8,183 nucleotides of DNA. Origin: Pseudomonadota bacterium (lineage in GTDB: Bacteria; Pseudomonadota; Alphaproteobacteria; Rhizobiales; Rhizobiaceae). Every line of letters starts with the position of its first letter. Within the stretch, counting starts at the first letter, position 1. The notes below the pieces were generated by a model. The model had not been told where the DNA came from. It made no database searches and saw only the letters and a list, made by a program, of their open reading frames with translations. Positions 1 through 7,662 of the stretch are shown piece by piece. The DNA lies in the NCBI GenBank assembly GCA_023419995.1, contig JAEZXF010000153.1, positions 1 through 8,183 of the forward strand. Reading direction: 5' to 3'. The translations under genes and the position numbers were made by a program.

Positions 1-232
<232 letters not shown>

Positions 233-1120
233 TTATTGCGCGCTGGCCTGGTCGCCGGCGTCGGCGACGTTCACCGCGCGACCCCCAAGCGAAGCCAGGA
301 GCGCCTTGTTGGCCGCGTCCAGGCCGGCCTGCGCGTCCGAACGCCAGGTGTCGTACTGCTCGCGGCTGACGACGCGGATGCCGATCGGCATGAACGCATG
401 GTCCTTGCCGCACAGTTCCGAGCACTGGCCGTAATAGATGCCCTCGCGCTGCGCCTTGAACCAGGTCTCGTTCAAGCGGCCGGGGACGGCGTCGACCTTG
501 ACCCCGAAGGCGGGCATGGCGAAGGCGTGGATCACGTCGCTCGCGGTGACGAGCACGCGCACGGTCGCGTCGACGGGAACGATGACTTCGTTGTCGACGG
601 CCAGGAGGCGCGGATACTCGGCGCGGTCCTCCTTGCCGGCGGCCGCGCGGTCCTCGTCGCGCAGCAGGAACGACGAGAACGTCAGCGGCTCATCGCCGTC
701 CTGGTATTCGTACTCCCAGCTCCACTGCACGCCGGTCGCCTTGATGGTGATCTCCGGCTCCTCCGGCGGGGTATACTGGCCGGTGAGGAGCTGGAAGGAC
801 GGGACGGCGAGGAACAGCAGGACGACCACCGGGCCGACGGTCCAGATGACCTCGATCACCGTGTTGTGGCTGGTGCGCGACGGCACGGGGTTCGACGAGG
901 CGCGGTACTTGACGATGCACCAGGCCAAGAGCGCCATGACGAGAAGCGTGATCGGCACGATGAACCACAGCGTGTACTGCTCGAACCACCGGATCTCTTC
1001 CATGATGGCGGTCGCGGCCGGCTGGAGGCCGAGCTGCCAGGGCGTCGGCTGCGCCGCATATGCGCTCGCGGAGGCCAGGATCGGCGAAACAGCGGCCACG
1101 CCTGCAAGGAATTTCTTCAT
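233..1120 (-). CDS. coxB: Cytochrome c oxidase subunit II (CuA subunit)
   Basis: This 295-residue subunit accepts electrons from cytochrome c through its binuclear CuA centre and passes them to subunit I. Residues 1-22 look like a signal peptide ending SASAYA. Two membrane helices follow at about 51-72 and 89-112, then a periplasmic cupredoxin domain. The CuA ligands are all present: H198 in DVIHAFAMP, and C233, E235, C237, H241 and M244 in GQCSELCGKDHAFMP. The aromatic WSWEYEY electron-entry region is at 133-139. The reading frame stays open upstream to 1210, but the ATG at 1118-1120 is preferred because it gives a clean signal peptide (MKKFLAG) and has GAGGG just upstream; an in-frame ATG at 1130-1132 has its purine run touching the start. 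It is first gene of the visible coxBA operon and is transcribed divergently from ialB. A FixK/FNR-like site lies about 210 bases upstream. Confidence 0.97.
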   Translation of the reverse strand: MKKFLAGVAAVSPILASASAYAAQPTPWQLGLQPAATAIMEEIRWFEQYTLWFIVPITLLVMALLAWCIVKYRASSNPVPSRTSHNTVIEVIWTVGPVVVLLFLAVPSFQLLTGQYTPPEEPEITIKATGVQWSWEYEYQDGDEPLTFSSFLLRDEDRAAAGKEDRAEYPRLLAVDNEVIVPVDATVRVLVTASDVIHAFAMPAFGVKVDAVPGRLNETWFKAQREGIYYGQCSELCGKDHAFMPIGIRVVSREQYDTWRSDAQAGLDAANKALLASLGGRAVNVADAGDQASAQ

Positions 1121-1327
1121 CACCCTCGTCATCTCCCCGGTCGAAACGTCTCGACGAAAACGGTAAGCGCGCCGCGCCTCGACGGGTGACGAGGGGCGGG
1201 CGACTAGCACAATCTCAAATCACACTCTTTGTCAGACCGCAAGGAATGCTTTGTAGGACGCAGGGGAATGCCCGCGAAACGCGGTGCGGCATTTTTGCCC
1301 CCGCGGCGGAAAACGCACGCGCATGCC

Positions 1328-1341
1328 TTGATTTCGCTCAA
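1328..1341. promoter_or_regulatory. Candidate FixK/FnrN/FNR-type binding site (anaerobox)
   Basis: The sequence TTGAT-TTCG-CTCAA matches the FNR/FixK consensus TTGAT-N4-ATCAA at nine of ten specified positions and the alphaproteobacterial core TTGA-N6-TCAA at all eight. It stands in the only region upstream of the aa3 oxidase operon, a biologically sensible place for oxygen-responsive control. The centre is about 214 bases upstream of the coxB start and 129 bases upstream of the ialB start. Without mapped transcription starts it is unclear which gene it serves, and whether it activates or represses. Confidence 0.42.
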
Positions 1342-1403
1342 CTCGCAGCGAATTTGTGGCCGGGCGAAGGGTGCGCGACACGTCGCCGCGACCCTCCTCC
1401 CCA

Positions 1404-1412
1404 TGCTAGATT
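1404..1412 (+). promoter_or_regulatory. Weak extended -10 candidate for ialB
   Basis: TG-C-TAGATT resembles an extended -10 element (TGnTATAAT) and lies about 50 bases upstream of the ialB ATG. No recognisable -35 hexamer is correctly spaced, so this is only a candidate. In a GC-rich leader its AT-richness is the main reason to note it. Confidence 0.22.
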
Positions 1413-1463
1413 TGCCTGATTCGTCACCGTGCCGACCAAGAAGACCCGAGAAGGATGAGACCC

Positions 1464-1967
1464 ATGACGCTTCGCTGGATTGCGCCGGTTGCGGCCCTGG
1501 CCGGGGCTCTCGTCATGTCCGGCCCCGCCGCCGCCCAGCAGGGCACGGTGCGCTCCACCCACGGCTCGTGGTCGGTCATCTGCGACACGCCGGGCGGCGC
1601 CGCGGCCGAGCAGTGCGCGCTGATGCAGAACGTCGTCGCCGAGGACCGGCCCGAGGTCGGGCTGTCGGTCGTGGTGCTGCGCACCGCCGACAACCGCGCC
1701 GAGATCCTGCGGGTGCTCGCGCCCCTTGGCGTGCTCCTGCCCAACGGCCTCGGCCTCAACGTCGACGGCAAGGATATCGGCCGCGCCTATTTCGTGCGCT
1801 GCTTCCAGGACGGCTGCTACGCCGAGGTGATTCTGGAGCAGCCGCTCCTCGACACGCTGAAGAACGGCCAGGCCGCCACCTTCATCGTCTTCCAGACCCC
1901 GGAAGAGGGAATCGGCATCCCCGTCGACCTCGCCGGCTTCTCGGCGGGCTTCGCCGCCCTGCCCTGA
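1464..1967 (+). CDS. Invasion-associated locus B (IalB) family secreted protein
   Basis: This 167-residue protein is predicted to be exported to the periplasm or outer surface. Residues 1-25 form a signal peptide ending GPAAAQ. The mature part shows IalB-family features: an early aromatic/Cys strand WSVIC (36-40), a second Cys at 51, the basic-residue/Cys pair RCFQDGC (112-118), and a hydrophobic C-terminal strand ending FAALP. The four cysteines (40, 51, 113, 118) could form two disulfides. The family is named from a Bartonella erythrocyte-invasion locus, but in free-living relatives its role is unknown, so no invasion function is implied. An in-frame ATG nine bases upstream (1455) is rejected because AGAAGG touches it directly; AAGGA at 1451-1455 is well spaced from 1464. 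It is probably a single-gene unit, ending in a stop-codon hairpin shared with the convergent small gene. Confidence 0.85.
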   Translation: MTLRWIAPVAALAGALVMSGPAAAQQGTVRSTHGSWSVICDTPGGAAAEQCALMQNVVAEDRPEVGLSVVVLRTADNRAEILRVLAPLGVLLPNGLGLNVDGKDIGRAYFVRCFQDGCYAEVILEQPLLDTLKNGQAATFIVFQTPEEGIGIPVDLAGFSAGFAALP

Positions 1968-1984
1968 GGCGCGGGCCTCAGCGC
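1961..1984. terminator. Perfect stem between convergent stop codons (candidate bidirectional terminator)
   Basis: CTGAGGC (1964-1970) pairs perfectly with GCCTCAG (1975-1981) around a GCGG loop, and after one mismatch two more pairs extend the stem to 1961/1984. The left arm contains the TGA of the IalB-family gene and the right arm contains the TGA of the opposing small gene, so one 24-base element covers both gene ends. There is no T-run on either side, so a classical intrinsic terminator is not certain; it may instead be a 3'-end-stabilising stem. Confidence 0.45.
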
Positions 1985-2115
1985 ATCGTCAGCATGATCG
2001 CGGCTCCGGCCGCGAGGCCGATGCCCAGCCCGGCCAGCGCGTAGTCGACGCCGAAGATCGAGCCCGAGGCCACGCCGACGAGCGCGCCGAGCGGAATCCA
2101 GTGCCAGTTTCTCAT
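1978..2115 (-). CDS. Small glycine/alanine-rich membrane protein (45 aa), unknown function
   Basis: A 45-residue reading frame begins MRNWHWIPLGALVGVASG and ends in TMR. Almost all of residues 7-43 are hydrophobic or small, with glycine at regular intervals (G10, G14, G18, G22, G29, G31, G33, G37). This suggests one long or two short membrane helices packed through glycine zippers, with an aromatic WHW interface at the N-terminus. Tiny proteins of this style occur in rhizobial genomes, but I cannot name a family or function. It is convergent with ialB, leaving 10 bases between the two stop codons, and the shared hairpin sits on that junction. The ribosome site is weak (GGCCGC before the start), which lowers confidence. 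The absence of overlap with a known gene and the clean membrane profile favour a real gene. Confidence 0.6.
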   Translation of the reverse strand: MRNWHWIPLGALVGVASGSIFGVDYALAGLGIGLAAGAAIMLTMR

Positions 2116-2140
2116 GCAGCGGCCATGAAAAGCGTCCCGC

Positions 2141-2175
2141 GCGGGTGCAACCCGCCTGCTGCCCGACTATATAAC
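2141..2175 (+). promoter_or_regulatory. Candidate tldD promoter with inverted repeat at the -35 position
   Basis: TATAAC at 2170-2175 matches the -10 consensus at five of six positions and lies in a short AT-rich patch. About 17 bases upstream, where a -35 would be expected, there is instead a perfect inverted repeat, GCGGGT-GCA-ACCCGC (2141-2155). This could mean an activator- or repressor-controlled promoter. If transcription starts near 2182, the ATG at 2189 would have almost no leader, which supports the GTG at 2207 as the tldD start. Confidence 0.35.
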
Positions 2176-2206
2176 GGGCTCAAGGGTCATGAGAACGGGG
2201 CGCGCC

Positions 2207-3619
<1,413 letters not shown>

Positions 3620-3622
<3 letters not shown>

Positions 3623-3646
3623 TACATAATCGTACTTTATGTATCA
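3620..3646. repeat. Perfect 10-base inverted repeat at the tldD/fic junction (probable operator)
   Basis: TGATACATAA (3620-3629) and TTATGTATCA (3637-3646) are exact reverse complements separated by a 7-base spacer TCGTACT. The left arm begins with the TGA stop of tldD. The arms are AT-rich and no T-run follows, so an operator bound by a dimeric protein is more likely than a terminator. An ATG inside the right arm (3639) opens the same frame as fic but has no ribosome site. Confidence 0.6.
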
Positions 3647-3654
3647 TTCTCCGA

Positions 3655-3682
3655 TTGACTTGATACCTAGGTACACTAAGAA
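3655..3682 (+). promoter_or_regulatory. Candidate fic promoter with palindrome in the spacer
   Basis: TTGACT (3655-3660) is a five-of-six match to the -35 consensus. Sixteen bases later TAAGAA (3677-3682) is a weaker -10 candidate. Between them lies the perfect 10-base palindrome TACCTAGGTA (3664-3673), the classic place for a repressor to block polymerase. A start near 3689 would give a leader of about 35 bases before the fic ATG at 3723. Confidence 0.4.
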
Positions 3683-3689
3683 CGCCGAA

Positions 3690-3699
3690 TTGATATCAA
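3690..3699. repeat. Palindrome TTGATATCAA in the fic leader
   Basis: TTGATATCAA is a perfect 10-base palindrome whose halves resemble the TGATAC arms of the larger inverted repeat upstream. A further GTATC lies at 3712-3716. It is probably another binding site of the same regulator, placed just downstream of the likely transcription start. It is not an FNR box, because the 4-base spacer between TTGAT and ATCAA is missing. Confidence 0.4.
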
Positions 3700-3722
3700 A
3701 CTCGCCGACAGGTATCGGCCAA

Positions 3723-4868
3723 ATGGACTCCACTCTCTTCGACAGTCGCTCGCCGGGCCTCCTCGTCCCGACCATTCTGGGGACTCGAGCATTCGTGCCA
3801 AATCCCCTTCCCCCGCTGCTCGATCTCTCCATTATCTTCACCGAATATGGAGAGGCGATGGCAGGTATCGGGGCGCTCAATGCCAAGATGGCACAACTGC
3901 GCAATCCGCATCTGATCATAAGGCCGCTGCAACGGCGGGAAGCTTTGTTGTCTTCGGCAATGGAGGGCACCTACACCACGAGCGACGAGCTTGCTCTGCT
4001 GGAGGCCGGTGCTGAAGAAGGCGCACGCGCCGACACAAGGGAAGTTCTGAACTATACGTCTGCCCTGTCGCACGCGATGACGTTGAGGGAGACGTTGCCG
4101 ATCTGCCATAGACTCGTCAAAGAAACCCACGGCAAACTTCTGTCAGGTCTGCCACATGGGCGCGGCGGAAACAAACGCCCGGGGGAATACAAGTCGGAAC
4201 AGAACTGGATCGGCGGCCAGACGCCCCAGACTGCCCGCTTTCTGCCCCCACCTCCGAAGGAAAGCGCGGAAGCGATGGGTGCGTTGGAGGCGTTCATCAA
4301 TCGCACAGAGGCAGGCCGGATCCCACCGCTTTTGGAAGCCGCCCTGGTCCACTATCAGTTCGAGACGATCCATCCGTTCGCCGATGGCAACGGCCGCGTC
4401 GGACGTATACTCGTTCCGTTGATCCTGCTCTCGCGTAAGCTCATCACGACACCGGTTTTCTATCCCAGTGCCAGCCTGGAAGCACGAAAAGACGAGTATA
4501 TCGACCGGATGTTCAACGTTTCCACCGCCGGAGAGTGGTCGGAATGGCTTCGATTCTTCCTGACCATCTGCAAGGACACCTGCTCGAATTCCATTGAACT
4601 CATCGACAGGCTTCTCGAACTCCAAGCACGCTATCGGGATCTCGCCATGTCGAAGTTCAGATCCAACAACATCGTCATTCTGATCGACTACCTTTTTTCC
4701 GCTCCCGTAGTGACGACGCCGATGGTGAGGTCGCTCCTCGGAGTAACCCATCGGGCGGCAAGGATGACGATCGCCAACCTCGAGGAAATCGGCGTTCTTG
4801 AGAAAGTGAAAGGACCTTCCATGCCGGACTATTTTGCAGCGCGCGCGATCCTGAGAGCCGGAGAATGA
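3723..4868 (+). CDS. Fic-domain AMP-transferase with inhibitory motif and C-terminal winged helix
   Basis: Fic enzymes usually transfer AMP from ATP to a hydroxyl side chain of a target protein. This 381-residue protein has the full active-site motif HPFADGNGRVGR at 217-228 (catalytic H217, acidic D221, phosphate-binding G222-R225, R228). The substrate-flap region QNWIGG is at 160-165. A class II inhibitory motif, S77-SAM-E81-G82, fits (S/T)xxxE(G/N), so the enzyme should be auto-inhibited. The N-terminus (FVPNPLPPLLDLS, 24-36) is typical of the Fic_N domain. Residues about 314-361 form a winged helix-turn-helix. The frame stays open to an ATG at 3639, but that codon lies in a palindrome with no ribosome site; 3723 has an AGG 10 bases upstream. 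GC is visibly lower than its neighbours (30/60 at 4441-4500, against 46/60 in tldD at 2581-2640 and in cobB at 5041-5100). ATA codons occur, one as ATA-AGG. These suggest horizontal acquisition. Its stop overlaps the cobB start. Confidence 0.93.
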   Translation: MDSTLFDSRSPGLLVPTILGTRAFVPNPLPPLLDLSIIFTEYGEAMAGIGALNAKMAQLRNPHLIIRPLQRREALLSSAMEGTYTTSDELALLEAGAEEGARADTREVLNYTSALSHAMTLRETLPICHRLVKETHGKLLSGLPHGRGGNKRPGEYKSEQNWIGGQTPQTARFLPPPPKESAEAMGALEAFINRTEAGRIPPLLEAALVHYQFETIHPFADGNGRVGRILVPLILLSRKLITTPVFYPSASLEARKDEYIDRMFNVSTAGEWSEWLRFFLTICKDTCSNSIELIDRLLELQARYRDLAMSKFRSNNIVILIDYLFSAPVVTTPMVRSLLGVTHRAARMTIANLEEIGVLEKVKGPSMPDYFAARAILRAGE

Positions 4869-5572
4869 AGCATCCCTCCTCCATCGTCGTCCTGACAGGG
4901 GCCGGCATCTCGGTCGAATCCGGTATCGCCAGCTTCCGCGACCGCGACGGCATCTGGGCGAAGGTGGACTGGCGCGACTATGCGACGCCCGACGCCTATG
5001 CCCGCAACCCGGCGCGGGTGCACGACTTCTACAACCGCCGCCGCCACAGCGTCGCCGAGGCGAAGCCCAACGCCGCGCATCTGGCGCTGGCGCGGCTGGA
5101 GGCGGCGTTTCCGGGCGAGTTCACGCTCATCACCCAGAACATCGATCATCTGCACGAGGCTGCCGGCTCGAAGAACCTGATCCACATGCACGGCGACCTG
5201 TTCTCGGCGCTGTGCGAGGCCTGCCACCAGCGCTCGCGCTGGCACGGCGACATGACGACCAGCTCGCAATGCCCGCAATGCAGCACCTTCGGCCGGCTGC
5301 GCCCGGACGTGGTGTGGTTCGGCGAGATGCCCTACCACATGGACCGCATCTACCGGGCGCTCGGCCAGGCCGAGCTGTTCGTGGCTATCGGCACGTCCGG
5401 CCACGTCTATCCCGCGGCCGACTTCGTCGAGGAGGCCAGGCATGCCGGGGCGCGGACGATCGAGCTCAACCTCGAGCGCTCGGAGACGGCGTCGTCGTTC
5501 GACGAGATCGTGCTCGGGCGGGCGAGCGAGATCGTGCCGGCCTTCGTCGAAGGGCTGCTGGCGACGGTCTAG
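4865..5572 (+). CDS. cobB: NAD-dependent protein deacylase (CobB-type sirtuin)
   Basis: This 235-residue cytosolic sirtuin removes acyl groups from lysines using NAD+, giving nicotinamide and O-acyl-ADP-ribose. It is full length and closely follows E. coli CobB. The NAD-binding GAGIS is at 12-16 with SGIASFR to residue 25. TQNID is at 90-94, the catalytic His is H109 in HMHG, and zinc cysteines are C117, C120, C136 and C139. WFGEMP and AIGTSGHVYPAA follow in the Rossmann core. Y56 and R59 form the YxxR motif of class III (SIRT5-like) sirtuins, which favours activity on succinyl- or malonyl-lysine as well as acetyl-lysine. Its ATG shares ATGA with the fic stop, with GAGAG at 4853-4857 as a ribosome site, so translation is probably coupled to fic. 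Base composition matches the host, so it is probably resident and fic the newcomer. It ends 15 bases from the convergent RNA methyltransferase gene. Confidence 0.95.
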   Translation: MKHPSSIVVLTGAGISVESGIASFRDRDGIWAKVDWRDYATPDAYARNPARVHDFYNRRRHSVAEAKPNAAHLALARLEAAFPGEFTLITQNIDHLHEAAGSKNLIHMHGDLFSALCEACHQRSRWHGDMTTSSQCPQCSTFGRLRPDVVWFGEMPYHMDRIYRALGQAELFVAIGTSGHVYPAADFVEEARHAGARTIELNLERSETASSFDEIVLGRASEIVPAFVEGLLATV

Positions 5573-5587
5573 CCTGCCGGAGCGGCC

Positions 5588-6832
5588 TCAGCGCCGCTTC
5601 TTCGGCTTCTCCAGCAGCGCCACCGCCTCCAGATGCGGCGACCACAGGAACTGGTCGACCGGCGTGACGCTCTTCAGCACGTAGCCGCCTTCGAGAAGGA
5701 TGGAGAGATCGCGCGCCAGCGTCAGCGGGTTGCACGACACCGCCGCGACCAGCCGCACCTGCGAGCGGGCGATCTGCCGGGCCTGCGCCTCCGCGCCGGC
5801 GCGCGGCGGGTCGAAGACCAGCCCGTCGAAGGAGGCATCGAGCTCCTTGAACGTCAGCGGCCGCACGAAGAGGTCGCGCTTCTCGACCGTCACCTTCTTC
5901 AACCCGTTCCCGAAGCGATAGGCGCGGTCGAGCGCGGCAAGGGCTGGCGCGTCGCCCTCCACCGCATGGACCTCGCTGGCGCGCGCCAGCCTGAGCGCGA
6001 AGGTGCCGACGCCGGCGAAAAGATCGGCGACCCGCTTCGCCTTCGCCAGATGCGCGGCAACGAGACCTGCCATCGCCACCTCGGCCTCGCCCACCGCCTG
6101 CAGGAAGGCGCCGGGCGGCGGCGACACGGCGATGTCGTCGACCATCACGGCGGGCTTCTTCGGCTCGATGACGATCTCGCCGTCGACCGACAGCCGGGCG
6201 ATGCCGTGGCCGATGCAGAACTCGATCGCGGCCTGCCGCGCCCTGCCTTCGAGCCGGCCGCTGCCCTCGGCGGCGACGTCGAGGCCGGACGCCGTGTGCG
6301 TCACCGACAGGCGGAACGCATCGGCGGTGCGCGCGACGAGGCCGGCAAGCTGGCGCAGCGTCGGCAGCGCGGCGACGAGCTGCGGCAGCAGCACCGGGCA
6401 TTCCTCGATGTCGACGATGCGATGCGACAGCGCCGCGTTGAAGCCGAGCAGGATGCCCTGGTCCGGGCGCCGCGCGGTGAAGCCGGCGCGCCGGCGCGAG
6501 TGCGGCGGGCAGGAAACGAGGGGAGCGACCTCGGCGTCGATCCCCTTCGCCTGCAGGGCATCGGCCAGCAATCCGCGCTTCCAATCGCGGTAGGCCTGCT
6601 CCTCCAGATGCTGCTTGGCGCAGCCGCCGCAGACGGTGAAATGCCGGCAGGCCGGCTCGACGCGCAGCGGCGAGGCATCGAGCACCGAGACGAGATCGGC
6701 GCGCCTGGGCCCGAGCGCGACGTTGACGCGCTCGCCCGGCAGCGCGAACGGCACGTAGACCGGCCCCTGCCCCGTATCGGCGATGCCGTCGCCCTGGGCT
6801 CCGAGCCGCGCAATGGTGAGGATCGCGCTCAT
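5588..6832 (-). CDS. Class I SAM-dependent RNA 5-methyluridine methyltransferase (TrmA/RumA family)
   Basis: This 414-residue enzyme should place a methyl group on C5 of a uridine in rRNA or tRNA. A TRAM-like RNA-binding segment occupies about residues 3-50. Iron-sulfur cluster cysteines are C62, C68, C71 (CGGC) and C145. The FLQ segment is near 243-245, the SAM-binding DLFAGVGTF at 270-278 and FDPPRAG at 340-346. The catalytic cysteine is C367 in SCNP, and E402 in SPHLEAVALLEK is the likely general base. The cluster and overall order resemble RumA (RlmD), but TrmA, RlmC or RlmD specificity cannot be assigned by eye, so no symbol is given. The frame is open further upstream inside tlyA. The ATG at 6830-6832 is chosen because it forms ATGA with the tlyA stop, has AGGA four bases upstream, and gives the natural start MSAILTIARLGAQGDG. 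It is the last gene of the leftward dxs-tlyA group. Confidence 0.93.
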   Translation of the reverse strand: MSAILTIARLGAQGDGIADTGQGPVYVPFALPGERVNVALGPRRADLVSVLDASPLRVEPACRHFTVCGGCAKQHLEEQAYRDWKRGLLADALQAKGIDAEVAPLVSCPPHSRRRAGFTARRPDQGILLGFNAALSHRIVDIEECPVLLPQLVAALPTLRQLAGLVARTADAFRLSVTHTASGLDVAAEGSGRLEGRARQAAIEFCIGHGIARLSVDGEIVIEPKKPAVMVDDIAVSPPPGAFLQAVGEAEVAMAGLVAAHLAKAKRVADLFAGVGTFALRLARASEVHAVEGDAPALAALDRAYRFGNGLKKVTVEKRDLFVRPLTFKELDASFDGLVFDPPRAGAEAQARQIARSQVRLVAAVSCNPLTLARDLSILLEGGYVLKSVTPVDQFLWSPHLEAVALLEKPKKRR

Positions 6833-7608
6833 CCGTCCGTCCTGCCCCCGTCCTTGATGCCCGCCAGCAGGAACTCGCGGTTGCCGTCGCCGCCTTCGAT
6901 GGGCGACGGCACGGTGCCGAGCGCGCGCCAGCCGGGCTGGCCGCCGAGCCATGCGGCGAGGTCGGCGGCGATCCTTTCGCCGTCGGCGGGGTCGCGCAGC
7001 AGCCCGCCCCTGCCGATGGCGGCGCGGCCGGCCTCGAACTGCGGCTTGACGAGAAGCACGCAGGCCGCCCCCGGCGCGGCAAGGTCGAGCGCCGGCGGCA
7101 GCGCCAGCTTCAGCGAGATGAAGCTGACGTCGGAGGCGACGAACTCCGGCCGCACCCCGCCGAGATGGTCGAGCGTCAGGTCGCGGGCGTTGAGCTTCTC
7201 CAGCACGATGACGCGCGGGTCGGAGGCGAGCCGCGCGTCGAGCTGGCCGTGGCCGACGTCGAGCGCGAACACCCTTGCCGCGCCGCGCTCCAGCAGCACC
7301 TGGGTGAAGCCGCCGGTCGAGGCGCCGACGTCGAGCGCCTGCCTGCCCGCGGGATCGAGCCCGAAAGCATCGAGGCCGCCGAGGAGCTTGAGCGCGGCGC
7401 GCGAGACGTAGCCGCGCGCCGGATCGTCCACCTCGAAGACGGCGTCCGGCCGCGTCGGCTGGCCGGGCCTGGTCACGGTACGGCCATCGACCGCCACCGC
7501 CCCGCGCACCACCGCGTCGCGGGCGCGCGAGCGCGTGGGGAAGAGCCCGCGCCGGACGAGCAGGTCGTCGAGGCGCGGCTTCTGCGTTGCGGAAGGCTGC
7601 GTGTTCAT
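6829..7608 (-). CDS. tlyA: TlyA family rRNA 2'-O-methyltransferase / hemolysin A-like protein
   Basis: TlyA proteins 2'-O-methylate cytidines in 16S and/or 23S rRNA, which in actinobacteria affects capreomycin sensitivity; the hemolysin label is historical. This 259-residue protein has an N-terminal S4 RNA-binding domain (RLDDLLVRRG...VDG, 12-42), the linker motif YVSRAALKL (67-75, with K74), a Rossmann methyltransferase with SAM motif DVGASTGGFT at 93-102, D160 in ASDVSF, KPQFEAGR at 188-195 and the C-terminal GNREFLL at 242-248. This fits a FtsJ/RrmJ-like catalytic arrangement. A GTG two codons upstream (7614) is possible but has no ribosome site; the ATG at 7606-7608 has GAG five bases before it. 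The stop overlaps the next gene by ATGA, so the two RNA methyltransferases are translationally coupled. The upstream 97-residue gene ends 54 bases away. Confidence 0.94.
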   Translation of the reverse strand: MNTQPSATQKPRLDDLLVRRGLFPTRSRARDAVVRGAVAVDGRTVTRPGQPTRPDAVFEVDDPARGYVSRAALKLLGGLDAFGLDPAGRQALDVGASTGGFTQVLLERGAARVFALDVGHGQLDARLASDPRVIVLEKLNARDLTLDHLGGVRPEFVASDVSFISLKLALPPALDLAAPGAACVLLVKPQFEAGRAAIGRGGLLRDPADGERIAADLAAWLGGQPGWRALGTVPSPIEGGDGNREFLLAGIKDGGRTDG

Positions 7609-7662
7609 CGCCACTCAGTGCGGCATGCGCGCCGGCAAGGCAAGCGCTACGATGGGCAGGCG

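Larger units (their letters stand above)
1121..1463. other. Divergent intergenic region between coxB and ialB
   Basis: These roughly 340 bases hold the 5' leaders and promoters of two divergent genes; no convincing coding region was found. Visible elements are a TTGA-N6-TCAA dyad at 1328-1341 (listed separately), a small perfect hairpin CCGCG-AAA-CGCGG at 1272-1284, two direct copies of GGAATGC 22 bases apart (1243-1249 and 1265-1271), and an extended -10-like TGCTAGATT at 1404-1412 facing ialB. For coxB, a CTGACA that could act as a -35 lies on the minus strand at 1230-1235, but no good -10 is spaced from it. Open frames crossing the region have no ribosome sites or family features. Confidence 0.6.

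Noticed and set aside
1230..1242. coxB promoter -35 candidates (CTGACA or TTGCGG on the minus strand)
   Set aside because: Neither has an acceptable -10 hexamer at 16-18 bases, so no promoter is claimed.
3690..3699. TTGATATCAA as an FNR/FixK box
   Set aside because: The consensus needs four bases between TTGAT and ATCAA, and here there are none. It fits better with the local TGATAC half-site family.
3639..3722. 28-residue N-terminal extension of Fic from the ATG at 3639
   Set aside because: The ATG is inside the right arm of an operator-like inverted repeat, has no ribosome site, and the extension would be coded by the AT-rich promoter region. The start at 3723 gives a typical Fic N-terminus.
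3723..5572. A classical FicT/FicA-type toxin-antitoxin pair
   Set aside because: The inhibitory motif is inside the Fic chain (class II), no small antitoxin gene is next to it, and the neighbour is a full-length sirtuin.
5573..5587. Terminator between the convergent cobB and RNA methyltransferase genes
   Set aside because: Only a 4-base GCCG/CGGC stem with a 3-base loop can be drawn and there is no T-run, too weak to call.
5633..7411. 592-codon plus-strand open frame across the RNA methyltransferase and tlyA genes
   Set aside because: It lies opposite two genes with complete catalytic motifs. Its composition is low-complexity Arg/Ala/Gly and it spans a clear ATGA gene junction on the other strand.
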